A stretch of DNA of 64,000 nucleotides, from positions 1 through 64,000 of the forward strand of contig CAZTEX010000004.1 of NCBI GenBank assembly GCA_964612505.1. The letters are read 5' to 3'. A program made the position numbers and the translations under genes. Below, one piece after another: positions 33,888-41,646 of this stretch (its first letter is position 1; each line of letters starts with the position of its first letter). The notes under the pieces were generated by a model that was not told the DNA's origin, did no database searches, and saw nothing but the letters and a program-made list of their open reading frames with translations. The stretch comes from JAAZZY01 sp964612505. GTDB taxonomy: Bacteria; Chlamydiota; Chlamydiia; Chlamydiales; JAAZZY01.

Positions 33888-35284
33888 TCAGGTACTGCTA
33901 TGAGTGCACTAATGATCACTTTGTCAATTTAGCTTATAGCTTTAAAGATCAATCAGAGCTTGCTTGGCTTCAATCTGAAAACAGTTTAGATAGCCCCTCT
34001 TTTTTATTCTTACTCCCTTCTGATCAAATCATCATCAGACAAACAGAGCAAGACCCTTGGCAAGAACTTAAAGAAAAAATATCTTTTCATTCTAAAGGTA
34101 GCAGTATCCCTCGCTATGTCGGATACCTTTGTTATGAAATGGGCAACTTCACTCAAACAAGTTCTACTCTAGCTACTTTCAAAACTCCGATACCCCTAGC
34201 TTACTTTTTTAAAGCTACTGTTGTTTGCAAATACTTTCAAAATAGTTTAGAAATTTTTATCTTTGATGAAGACTTTGACGTTTTAGAGAAAAAGCAACAA
34301 AAGCTTTTCCAAAAGCTTATTCTGGAAAATTTTTGGAAGAACCTACTGATGACCTCTTTTTCTCCTGACCCAGAAGATTTAGAGATGAGTGTTTGTTCAC
34401 AGTCAGATTCTATTGAGAGCTATCAAGAAAAAATCAGACAGGCTAAAAAATATATTGTTGAAGGTGATGTGTATCAAGTCAACATCTCTCGCTCGGTCAC
34501 TTTAAATACCTCTAACCATGCTTTTGATATTTTCAATCAATTATTAAAAATTAACCAGACGCCCTTTTCTGCTCTTTTAAATTACTCTGATTTTCAAATT
34601 ATCTCAGCGTCCCCTGAATGCTTTTTAACCTTTGATGGAAAACGATTAAAAACCCGTCCTATTAAAGGGACCATCCAAAGAGGTAAGACGCCTTTAGAAG
34701 ATCAAGCCCTCTATCAACAGCTTCTTCATTGCGAAAAAGAAGACGCTGAACTGATGATGATTTGTGATCTCATGCGTAATGATTTGGGAAAAGTCAGTGA
34801 AATTGGATCTGTTCAATGTGAAGTCTTAAAAAAGGTCCTTAAACTATCTAATGTCTTTCACTTAGAATCGACCATTACCTCTACTCCCAAAAAGATGCAC
34901 CCTATCGATTTTCTGCGTTCAGCTTTCCCTGCAGGTTCGATTAGTGGCTGCCCCAAGCTGAGAGCTTTAGAGATTATTCAAGAAATAGAACAAAGACCTC
35001 GTCATATCTATTGTGGAGCCATCGGTTATTTTACAACCCACGGGCATTTTAACTTTAATGTCGCTATTCGCACCGCTTTACTTCAAGAGCAAAAGCTTCA
35101 AATTCAAGTGGGAGGAGCCATTACCATTGACTCTGATCTCTTAGCTGAATATCAAGAGACTTTTTATAAAGGGAGCCCTTTTTTTAAGACTTTTCAGGCG
35201 AAAAGCTCTCTTCCAAATACTTGTAAAACTTTTGATAAAAAGCCCTGCTCTTTCAAAAAATTAGCCATAGCCTCACAATCTTGA
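33884..35284 (+). CDS. pabB: Aminodeoxychorismate synthase component I
   Basis: The 466-residue chorismate-binding enzyme has LKTRPIKGTIQRGKTP, in which the PIKGT lysine is typical of PabB rather than TrpE, which has PIAGT. EDAELMMICDLMRNDLGKV, VFHLESTI, FPAGSISGCPKLRALEII and GGAITIDSD complete the family pattern. It makes 4-amino-4-deoxychorismate for folate with a glutaminase partner (PabA), which is not adjacent. Translation starts in the yebC stop. The last 30 residues, after SPFFKTFQ, look non-homologous and overlap an antisense ORF remnant. Confidence 0.88.
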   Translation: MIRYCYECTNDHFVNLAYSFKDQSELAWLQSENSLDSPSFLFLLPSDQIIIRQTEQDPWQELKEKISFHSKGSSIPRYVGYLCYEMGNFTQTSSTLATFKTPIPLAYFFKATVVCKYFQNSLEIFIFDEDFDVLEKKQQKLFQKLILENFWKNLLMTSFSPDPEDLEMSVCSQSDSIESYQEKIRQAKKYIVEGDVYQVNISRSVTLNTSNHAFDIFNQLLKINQTPFSALLNYSDFQIISASPECFLTFDGKRLKTRPIKGTIQRGKTPLEDQALYQQLLHCEKEDAELMMICDLMRNDLGKVSEIGSVQCEVLKKVLKLSNVFHLESTITSTPKKMHPIDFLRSAFPAGSISGCPKLRALEIIQEIEQRPRHIYCGAIGYFTTHGHFNFNVAIRTALLQEQKLQIQVGGAITIDSDLLAEYQETFYKGSPFFKTFQAKSSLPNTCKTFDKKPCSFKKLAIASQS

Positions 35285-35378
35285 CTGTCTTTAAGCAATT
35301 CTAAATCACAGTGATCTTTATCATCTTCTTGGTAATCTAGTAATCGCTGGAAGCCCACTAAAAAAATTTAATCAACAT
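35194..35378 (-). pseudogene. Putative small gene or gene remnant interrupted in a T7 homopolymer
   Basis: On the minus strand ATG (35378) begins LIKFF and meets TAG. If the T run (35366-35360) had eight instead of seven bases, the frame would continue as LVGFQRLLDYQEDDKDHC, then EAMANFLKEQGFLSKVLQV, ending ELFA at 35194. The downstream part has strongly protein-like composition. The length is 3n+2, one base short. A GTG at 35358 could also start the last 54 residues without any shift. It overlaps the 3' end of pabB by 91 bp in antisense. No family is recognised. Confidence 0.35.
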
Positions 35379-35395
35379 TTAGTTGATCTAATTAG

Positions 35396-35992
35396 TTAGT
35401 TATCTTTTTTGTTATATAGTCTATTAGTAAAAGCAGACGGGTAAGGTGTACCCTCAGGAAGTTTACCTTTAGATACTAAATCACCAATTTCATTGTTTTG
35501 TTGAGCACCGAATCTAAATAAATTAGCCATACGAGTGCAACAATTTCTAACAAAATTGTTTTTTTGCGAGAATCTCCTACAATGGCTAAACTCATGCCCA
35601 GGATCTATAGATAGGTCTATTTCAAGAGATTCTGACTCATCTGGTTTGAGTATGCCATTTGCCATAATTGTCATTATATTATCTTCTGACAAACATGCAA
35701 CATACATGATTATTCGTTTATCACGCCAATTAGAACTATAGCTTTCTATAACGGCATCAATGACTAGTTCATCAGGAAATTCTTTCTCATCTTGAGTAAT
35801 AGGGAAGAATTGCGATGCTTCATCATTAGCTGATTTAAAAAAACCATGATATTCTTCGAACCAAGCTCCTATAAATGATTTAGACGGTGGTTTTCCTGTA
35901 AACTTTATTCTTAAATTTGCAGGAGAATCAAAAGATAAATGGTCTTGCGGTATTACGACAGGTTCAAATGTTGCTAGGTTTAATGATGTCAT
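35396..35992 (-). CDS. Hypothetical protein
   Basis: The 198-residue protein has no signal peptide, membrane segment or motif that I recognise. Residues 35-50 (PPSKSFIGAWFEEYHGFF) and 85-110 (SSNWRDKRIIMYVACLSED) look folded. A segment IDLSIDPGHEFSHCRRFSQ resembles neither a known catalytic site nor a repeat. It sits between pabB and the ankyrin gene cluster in an AT-rich accessory stretch, which suggests a lineage-specific or secreted protein. Confidence 0.5.
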   Translation of the reverse strand: MTSLNLATFEPVVIPQDHLSFDSPANLRIKFTGKPPSKSFIGAWFEEYHGFFKSANDEASQFFPITQDEKEFPDELVIDAVIESYSSNWRDKRIIMYVACLSEDNIMTIMANGILKPDESESLEIDLSIDPGHEFSHCRRFSQKNNFVRNCCTRMANLFRFGAQQNNEIGDLVSKGKLPEGTPYPSAFTNRLYNKKDN

Positions 35993-36067
35993 ATTTCACT
36001 TTTCTTTAAATAAAGTTGCTAGAGGTCGCAATATGTTGATAAGCTAACCGTGAGTACAAATAAGATA

Positions 36068-36796
36068 CTAGACATTTTCTTCCCCACTAGCAGAATGATG
36101 GGCTATGATCTCCGCTTCAAATTCTTGATGAGACTCTATTAAATCAGTAAGTTCTTCTTTATTGAAACCTTGCTCTATCAAGAAATCAAGAACTTTGTCG
36201 AATTGCTCATTAAAGTATAGCTCCCCTAATCTTTCTAGAAAAATGGGATCTTGAAGATCAGCGCCTGCTCCCACTAAACCTCTTGCTAAATCAAAATCAT
36301 GTATTGTAAGTGCTATTAAAAGAGGAGGAATGAAGATTTTTTCTAAATAGTTTTGATTTTCTTTTTGAGCAATTTGCCAATCTATTACAACATATAAAGA
36401 AATTGTAACATCGATGATCTCTTCATTTGAGACGGGCTCTCCACTTTTTAATCGAGCATACAAATTGACCACCTCATCTCTGAGCGCTTTATCTTCGATT
36501 CCATCTAAAGAACTTGCCATTGAGTCTTTTTTTAAAAGCTCCAAAACTTCTCTACGCCAGCTGTCAATATCCAGACTTTGTACAACATAATCTCTTGTTC
36601 GCAAGCGGGCAATCTTTTGGGTGTTTTGCAGAGGTTGGTTTGGATTAGCCCCTCTTTGCACTAGATCCCAAATGGCAACCCCATTACCTTCCTCACAAGC
36701 TTTTTGAAGCTCTTCAGCATAAGGGTAACTATCAATGGGCTTGATGAGCCTTTGTGTAAAAATAGGTGAACCTTGGATAGACGATAAACTTGACAT
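36068..36796 (-). CDS. Ankyrin-like protein, tandem paralogue 1
   Basis: The 242-residue protein starts MSSLSSIQGSPIFTQ. It has an ankyrin-like unit near residue 30, ELQKACEEGNGVAIWDLVQRGANPNQPL, and a second near residue 165, HDFDLARGLVGAGADLQDPIF. The middle is helical. It is the most diverged of three adjacent copies. A TATAAT with a TTGAGT -35 (spacing 18) lies at 36827-36856. Ankyrin proteins of this kind in amoeba symbionts often contact host proteins; secretion is not shown by the sequence. Confidence 0.7.
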   Translation of the reverse strand: MSSLSSIQGSPIFTQRLIKPIDSYPYAEELQKACEEGNGVAIWDLVQRGANPNQPLQNTQKIARLRTRDYVVQSLDIDSWRREVLELLKKDSMASSLDGIEDKALRDEVVNLYARLKSGEPVSNEEIIDVTISLYVVIDWQIAQKENQNYLEKIFIPPLLIALTIHDFDLARGLVGAGADLQDPIFLERLGELYFNEQFDKVLDFLIEQGFNKEELTDLIESHQEFEAEIIAHHSASGEENV

Positions 36797-36826
36797 TTCT
36801 TTTCTCTTTTAAAAAAATCGAAGCTA

Positions 36827-36856
36827 ATTATACCTTGGTGAGCCTTACCCACTCAA
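36827..36856 (-). promoter_or_regulatory. Promoter of ankyrin paralogue 1
   Basis: On the minus strand TTGAGT (36856-36851) and a perfect TATAAT (36832-36827) are 18 bp apart, about 30 bases upstream of the start codon. The same arrangement is preserved before the other two paralogues. Confidence 0.55.
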
Positions 36857-36927
36857 TATAAATAAATTATTTAAAATAAGTATTTTATGTAATTATTTTT
36901 TCGATTTACAGGATTAAAAAAAGATTT

Positions 36928-36960
36928 AATAGCTCCGCCATATCTACCTGCGGAGCTATT
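36928..36960 (-). terminator. Duplicated terminator after ankyrin paralogue 2
   Basis: An 11-bp perfect stem (36928-36938 with 36950-36960, arm AATAGCTCCGC) encloses an 11-base loop. On the minus strand it is followed by AAATCTTTTTTT. A second strong hairpin (36977-37012, CTGCACAAAAA arms) lies between it and the gene end. An almost identical copy follows paralogue 3. Confidence 0.75.
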
Positions 36961-37017
36961 GCTATGACTCAAATTTTGACTCTGCACAAAAAGATTTTTG
37001 TGCAGAGAGTCATTTCT

Positions 37018-37800
37018 TTAAACTTTTTGAGAGCCTACCAGAGGCGAAGTCGTTACTTCTTCGTCAAAAAAGTCTTCAAAATCTTCCCAGTCAGCGTCAT
37101 CCTGAGCACCTAATACCACCCATTCAAATTCTTGACGAAGCTGCATTAGGTTAATAAGATTATCTTCATTCAGGCCTTGTTCGATCAGAAAATCCAGGGC
37201 ATTCTCATATTGCTCATTAATACAAAGCATATCCAAGCCTTCTAAAAAAAGAGGATCTTTAATATTTGCTCCTGCTTCAATAAGCCCTCTTGCTAAATCA
37301 AAATCATGCAACATAAGAGCGATAATAAGAGGATGAATACGGATATCTCGATAGAGCCCTTCACCATGCGCTTGAAAAGCTTCTGCAACGTATAATGCGT
37401 TTGAAAGATCAATAATTTCGTCATCTAAAACGACTTCTTCATTTTGCAAACGAGCGATAATATTCTTTAGCTGATCTTTAATTTCTATATCTTGAATCTC
37501 ATCGAAAGAGTCTTTTGGATACTCATTTTTCAAAACATCTCTATACCAATCTACACAGAGAACTTGAGAGACATAATCTCTTGTCATCACTCGAGCAATC
37601 ATTGTGGTATAGTGGAGAGGTTGGTTTGGATTAGCTCCTCTTTTTACGAGATCCCAAATAGCCACACTATTACTTCCTTCAAATGCTTTTTGTAGCTCTT
37701 CTTTGACATCGCTCGAGAATTTGTTTTGAGACAAATTAAATTCTACCGAGCTTTGTACAAACATAGGCGAACTTTGAATGGATGATAAACTAGACATAGC
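37018..37800 (-). CDS. Ankyrin-like protein, tandem paralogue 2
   Basis: From ATG 37800 the protein has 260 residues. The start MSSLSSIQSSPMFVQ is identical to paralogue 3 for about 30 residues and close to paralogue 1. The same ankyrin-like units are seen, with AIWDLVKRGANPNQPL and ARGLIEAGANIKDPLF. A GTG extension to 37854 is possible by frame, but it would translate the TATAAT promoter (37829-37834), and GAGGAAGCT directly before 37800 is a good ribosome-binding site. The C-terminus is acidic (DADWEDFEDFFDEE). Confidence 0.75.
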   Translation of the reverse strand, partial: AMSSLSSIQSSPMFVQSSVEFNLSQNKFSSDVKEELQKAFEGSNSVAIWDLVKRGANPNQPLHYTTMIARVMTRDYVSQVLCVDWYRDVLKNEYPKDSFDEIQDIEIKDQLKNIIARLQNEEVVLDDEIIDLSNALYVAEAFQAHGEGLYRDIRIHPLIIALMLHDFDLARGLIEAGANIKDPLFLEGLDMLCINEQYENALDFLIEQGLNEDNLINLMQLRQEFEWVVLGAQDDADWEDFEDFFDEEVTTSPLVGSQKV

Positions 37801-37828
37801 TTCCTCTTTTTTAAAAAAATGAAAGCCA

Positions 37829-37858
37829 ATTATAAACCTAGTACTTCTATCCACTCAA
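37829..37858 (-). promoter_or_regulatory. Promoter of ankyrin paralogue 2
   Basis: TTGAGT (37858-37853) and TATAAT (37834-37829) are 18 bp apart, identical in arrangement to the copies before the other two paralogues. It settles the start codon at 37800. Confidence 0.6.
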
Positions 37859-37929
37859 TATAAATAAATAATTCAAAATAAGTGTTTTATATAATTATTT
37901 TTTCGATTTACAAGATTAAAAAAAGATTT

Positions 37930-37962
37930 AATAGCTCCGCCATATCTACCTGCGGAGCTATT
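37930..37962 (-). terminator. Duplicated terminator after ankyrin paralogue 3
   Basis: This is the same 11-bp stem and 11-base loop as at 36928, placed 1002 bp away, with TAAATCTTTTTTT following on the minus strand. A shorter form of the GCACAAAAA/TTTTTGTGC hairpin lies just upstream (37987-38007). Confidence 0.75.
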
Positions 37963-38020
37963 GTGGCAACTTAAACTTGCTGACTAGCACAAAAAGATTT
38001 TTGTGCAGAGAGCCCTTTTT

Positions 38021-38809
38021 TTAAACTTTTTGAGATGGAGGCAGAGGCAAAGCTTCCATTTCTTCATCAAAATCATCTCTTAAAAACCCTTCATAGCCGG
38101 CGTTTAAGATCTCCATCCTCCATTCAAATTGTTGATGACGCTCTCTGAAATGATGGATATCCTCTTCATTCAAACCTTGCTGAGTCAAAAAATTAAGGAT
38201 GTTTTCATGTTGCGCATTTTTAAAAAAGAGTTCTAAGCTTTCTAGAAAAAGAGGATCTTGAATATCTGCTCCTGCCTCAATAAGCGCTCTTGCTAAATCA
38301 AAGTCGTGTAATGCAAAAGCGACAACAAGAGGATGAATGTAGAGATGTTGAAAGATTTTTTCACCGTGCATTTGAAAAATTATTGCAACATATAATGCAT
38401 TGGAAAAATCGATCATCTCATCATCAGTGATCACTTCTTCGTTTTGCAAACGAGCGATAATATCCTCGATTTGATCTTTCATTTCTATATCTTGAATACT
38501 ATCTAAAGAGTCTGCGTAATCTTCACTTTTTACAAATTTTACCCCTTCTTCATACCAATCTTCAGGCAAAAGAGTTTGTGCAACATAATCTCTTGTTCGC
38601 AAGCGGGCAATCTTTTGGGTGCATTGCAGGGGCTGGTTAGGATTAGCTCCTCTTCTTAAAAGATCCAAAATAGCTTCTTTATTTCCTTCTTCAAACGCCT
38701 TTTGCAGCTCTTCTTTGACATCGCTCGAGAATTTGTTTTGAGACAAATTAAATTCTACCGAGCTTTGTACAAACATAGGTGAACTTTGAATGGATGATAA
38801 ACTAGACAT
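38021..38809 (-). CDS. Ankyrin-like protein, tandem paralogue 3
   Basis: The 262-residue protein shares its N-terminal 34 residues (MSSLSSIQSSPMFVQSSVEF onward) almost exactly with paralogue 2, then diverges. The ankyrin-like units are EAILDLLRRGANPNQPL and ARALIEAGADIQDPLF. Its NPNQPL-QCTQKIARLRTRDYV stretch is closer to paralogue 1 than to 2, which suggests past recombination among copies. The C-terminus is acidic. It has the same promoter and GAGGAAGCT ribosome-binding site as paralogue 2. Confidence 0.75.
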   Translation of the reverse strand: MSSLSSIQSSPMFVQSSVEFNLSQNKFSSDVKEELQKAFEEGNKEAILDLLRRGANPNQPLQCTQKIARLRTRDYVAQTLLPEDWYEEGVKFVKSEDYADSLDSIQDIEMKDQIEDIIARLQNEEVITDDEMIDFSNALYVAIIFQMHGEKIFQHLYIHPLVVAFALHDFDLARALIEAGADIQDPLFLESLELFFKNAQHENILNFLTQQGLNEEDIHHFRERHQQFEWRMEILNAGYEGFLRDDFDEEMEALPLPPSQKV

Positions 38810-38930
38810 AGCTTCCTCTTTTTGAAAAAATGAAAATCTATTATAAACCTAGTACTTCTATCCCCTCAATATAAATAAATTATTTAAAATAAGCTGCTTG
38901 TGTAAATAAAAACTTCAAAAACACAATCGT

Positions 38931-40475
38931 TTAATGACCCACATGGACGCCGCGAGTTCGAATTTCTTCAGGAGAGACATTCACCCAAAATAAAATGATA
39001 ATCAAAACAACCATCGTGATAGCGCTTACGATCATGACATCATTGGTTGCCAGCATATAGGCTTGACTATCCACCACCCGATTTAAAAGCTCAAGGTAAG
39101 GCTCTTTCATCGAATGAAACTTTTGCATGGCCAATGCCTTAATAACGGCAAGATTGTGATTGTCAAAAGATAAACCTGAGACAATATGAGAATGGTGAAG
39201 ACTTGCCCGATTATTCCATAATGTCGTGTAAAGAGAGGTGCCCACCCCACTCATAAAAATTCGAAAGAATTGTAAGATGGCTGAAGCCCTAGCCATTTTT
39301 TCAGCGGGCACTTGCGCTAAAGAGAGAGAGATGAGGGGTGCAATATACGCTGTTAAACCAACGCCTAAATAAAAGCGAGACCAGGCAATCTTTGAAAAAG
39401 TAACGTCTGTGTTAAATTTGGCAAAATAGAAGAAAGCGATTGCCATCATTAAAAAACTGAAGCCTACTAATATCTTTTGCCACCCTTTTGCCATCAGCTT
39501 TCCCACAAGAGGAGCAAAAAGAAAAGGGATGATTCCCATCGTTGCCAAAGCAAATCCTACTTTCAAAGGATCATATCCCATATAGGTTTCAAGCCATAAA
39601 GGGGTAATGACAATTGGGGCAAAAAAAACCATAAAGGAAATGCCTAAAAGAAAGGTGCCGAGCGCAAAAGAACGAATTTTTAAAATACGAAGATCAACAA
39701 GTGGATCCAAGTGAGTCCACTCATAGGCAAAAAATATACTTAAACAAACAAAAGAAACGGCAGCGAGATTGCGAATCGTTGGGGAAGCGAGCCAATCGAG
39801 TTGCCTTCCTTTATCGAGAAGAATTTGTAGGCAGGTTAGTCCTATCACAATTAAAACGAGCCCCACAAGATCGAGTTTTTGACGACTCACCTCCCCAAAG
39901 AACTTTCTCATATAAATCCAGAGAGTCCCTACGGCAAAAATAGAAACAGGGATATTGATATAAAAAATCCATCGCCAATTAAAATCTTGGGTAATCCATC
40001 CTCCCATAATGGGTCCTGCAATCGGTCCAACGAGCGCGACCATCGCCCATAATGCGATAGCCATTTGTTTTTTTCCCTGCGGAAAAATTTCGACTAAAAG
40101 TAATTGACTCATCGGCACGAGTGGACCTGAAACGGCCCCCTGCAGAAAACGGCAGATGCAAAGCATGGGAAAGCTCACCGAAATTCCACAAAGCCATGAA
40201 GAAATTCCAAAACAAGCACTGGCGATTAAAATCAACCGAACGGGTCCGATCTTTTCACTAAGCCATCCAGAAATAGGAAGCACGATCGCATTACCGACCA
40301 TATAAAGTGTGATGATCCAAGTCCCTTCACTATCGCTAACACCCAATCCTCCTGCAATATAAGGAATTGAAACGTTGGCAATAGTAAAATCTAAGACTTC
40401 CATAAAAGTGCAGAGAGCCAAGGCTAGCGCAGTAATAACAAAAGGAATTCCTGTAATATTATATTTCGTTTTCAT
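38931..40475 (-). CDS. emrB: DHA2-family MFS multidrug exporter (EmrB-like)
   Basis: The 514-residue protein has about 14 hydrophobic segments. Family motifs are FTIANVSIPYIAGGLGVSDSEGTWIITLYMVGNAI in the first helices, GWLSEKIGPVRLILI (motif A) and FLQGAVSGPLVPMSQ (motif B region), then the motif C-like WAMVALVGPIAGPIMGG. It is the inner-membrane drug/proton antiporter of a tripartite pump. Its start lies 17 bp inside the end of the membrane-fusion gene. It is the last gene of a three-gene operon. Confidence 0.9.
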   Translation of the reverse strand: MKTKYNITGIPFVITALALALCTFMEVLDFTIANVSIPYIAGGLGVSDSEGTWIITLYMVGNAIVLPISGWLSEKIGPVRLILIASACFGISSWLCGISVSFPMLCICRFLQGAVSGPLVPMSQLLLVEIFPQGKKQMAIALWAMVALVGPIAGPIMGGWITQDFNWRWIFYINIPVSIFAVGTLWIYMRKFFGEVSRQKLDLVGLVLIVIGLTCLQILLDKGRQLDWLASPTIRNLAAVSFVCLSIFFAYEWTHLDPLVDLRILKIRSFALGTFLLGISFMVFFAPIVITPLWLETYMGYDPLKVGFALATMGIIPFLFAPLVGKLMAKGWQKILVGFSFLMMAIAFFYFAKFNTDVTFSKIAWSRFYLGVGLTAYIAPLISLSLAQVPAEKMARASAILQFFRIFMSGVGTSLYTTLWNNRASLHHSHIVSGLSFDNHNLAVIKALAMQKFHSMKEPYLELLNRVVDSQAYMLATNDVMIVSAITMVVLIIILFWVNVSPEEIRTRGVHVGH

Positions 40476-41646
40476 TTGCCAAATTCAGGTTTTCTCCGAT
40501 GATGGTGGCAATGATCTTATCGACTCCAACAAATGGATCATTGTAAATTTCTGTTTGAGAAATAGGTTGAGAGGGCTTTAGCTTTGTTAAAACATCCCCC
40601 TCTGAATGATAGACATTCACTGTCACCTCTGCAGAAAGACCCAGCCTGAGAGGATATTGCCCAATTTGTTTGGGTTTTAAACCGATTCGAACAGGGACCC
40701 GCTGAACAATCTTAATCCAATTGCCTGTCGCATTTTGTGGAGGTAACACAGAAAAGACACTTCCAGTTCCTGCTGCAATCCCTAAAACTTTTCCTTCAAA
40801 AATAACGCTTTGTTTGTAAAGATCTGTTTTCACTCTCACGGATTGTCCAATCCGAACGTTATAGAGCTGTCTCTCTTTTAAATTGGCTGTGATCCATAAG
40901 TTATCTAAAGGAACTATTGCTAAAAGAGTTTGAGTGGGGCCTGCAGTTTCACCTACTTGAGCATTTTTTTTAGCAATATAGCCGCTATAAGGAGCGCAAA
41001 CTTGAGTATACTTTAAATTTAACCAACTTTGCCGTACTCTTTCGATGGCATTTTGAACTTGGGGGTGAGTTAGCGGCGTAGTGTTATAAGTTTGTGCTTG
41101 GGCTTTTTTGAGTTCTTCCTCTAGACGAAGGATTTCAGCTTCTGCAGCAAGCACCGTTATTTTAGAGTCTTCAAAGTTTTCTTTGGAAACGCCCCCAATC
41201 CCTACGAGCGCCTCACGAGATGCAAAGTGAGCTTGGGCTTGCTCTAAATAAACGAGCTGTTGACTAAGTGCAGCGACCAACTCATTAACTTGATCAAACA
41301 TCTGTTGAGTGTTTCTTAAAACAACACCCAATTGCGCTTTACTTTCCTCTAGTTGAAGTTGGTAATCGGTATCATCTAGAGCCACTAAGAGCTGCCCCTC
41401 TTCTACATAATCTAAATCATCCACCATAATTGCTTTGATGGTGCCTTCCACGCGGGGAAAAACTTCAATAATATTTCCATCGACATAGGCGTCGGTTGTT
41501 TTTACTTCATAACGAGCCCAAAAAAACCAATAACAATAAACGCATGCGGCCAGCAGAATCAAACTTCCTAACACTATAAAGACTGGAAGCTTGCTCTTTT
41601 TAGGATGAGATGCTCCTCCTGGTTGGCTATCAAAGTGAGATGTCAT
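40459..41646 (-). CDS. emrA: Membrane-fusion protein (EmrA/HlyD family)
   Basis: The 395-residue protein has a cytoplasmic tail, one membrane helix (VFIVLGSLILLAACVYCYWF, residues 25-44), and then TTDAYVDGNIIEVFPRVEGTI, the biotinyl-lipoyl-like half typical of EmrA. A long coiled coil (about 110-210) follows, then QVCAPYSGYIAKKNAQVGE. It bridges the MFS pump and the outer-membrane channel. It overlaps the upstream gene by 4 bp and the downstream gene by 17 bp. Confidence 0.9.
   Translation of the reverse strand: MTSHFDSQPGGASHPKKSKLPVFIVLGSLILLAACVYCYWFFWARYEVKTTDAYVDGNIIEVFPRVEGTIKAIMVDDLDYVEEGQLLVALDDTDYQLQLEESKAQLGVVLRNTQQMFDQVNELVAALSQQLVYLEQAQAHFASREALVGIGGVSKENFEDSKITVLAAEAEILRLEEELKKAQAQTYNTTPLTHPQVQNAIERVRQSWLNLKYTQVCAPYSGYIAKKNAQVGETAGPTQTLLAIVPLDNLWITANLKERQLYNVRIGQSVRVKTDLYKQSVIFEGKVLGIAAGTGSVFSVLPPQNATGNWIKIVQRVPVRIGLKPKQIGQYPLRLGLSAEVTVNVYHSEGDVLTKLKPSQPISQTEIYNDPFVGVDKIIATIIGENLNLANENEI

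Larger units (their letters stand above)
36797..38880. repeat. Tandem duplication of about 1-kb gene units (promoter-ankyrin gene-terminator)
   Basis: The stretch from terminator to terminator repeats with a period of 1002 bp. The AT-rich upstream DNA containing CTCAATATAAATAAAT recurs at about 36851, 37854 and 38867. The 33-bp terminator recurs at 36928 and 37930. The coding parts are alike at their 5' ends. This indicates head-to-tail duplication followed by uneven divergence. Confidence 0.8.

Noticed and set aside
33884..35284. Anthranilate synthase component I (TrpE) as identity of the chorismate enzyme
   Set aside because: The PIKGT motif contains the lysine typical of PabB; TrpE normally has PIAGT, and no trp genes are adjacent.
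37801..37854. 18-codon GTG extension of ankyrin paralogue 2
   Set aside because: It would translate through the conserved TATAAT promoter, and the ATG at 37800 has a GAGGAAGCT ribosome-binding site matched in paralogue 3.
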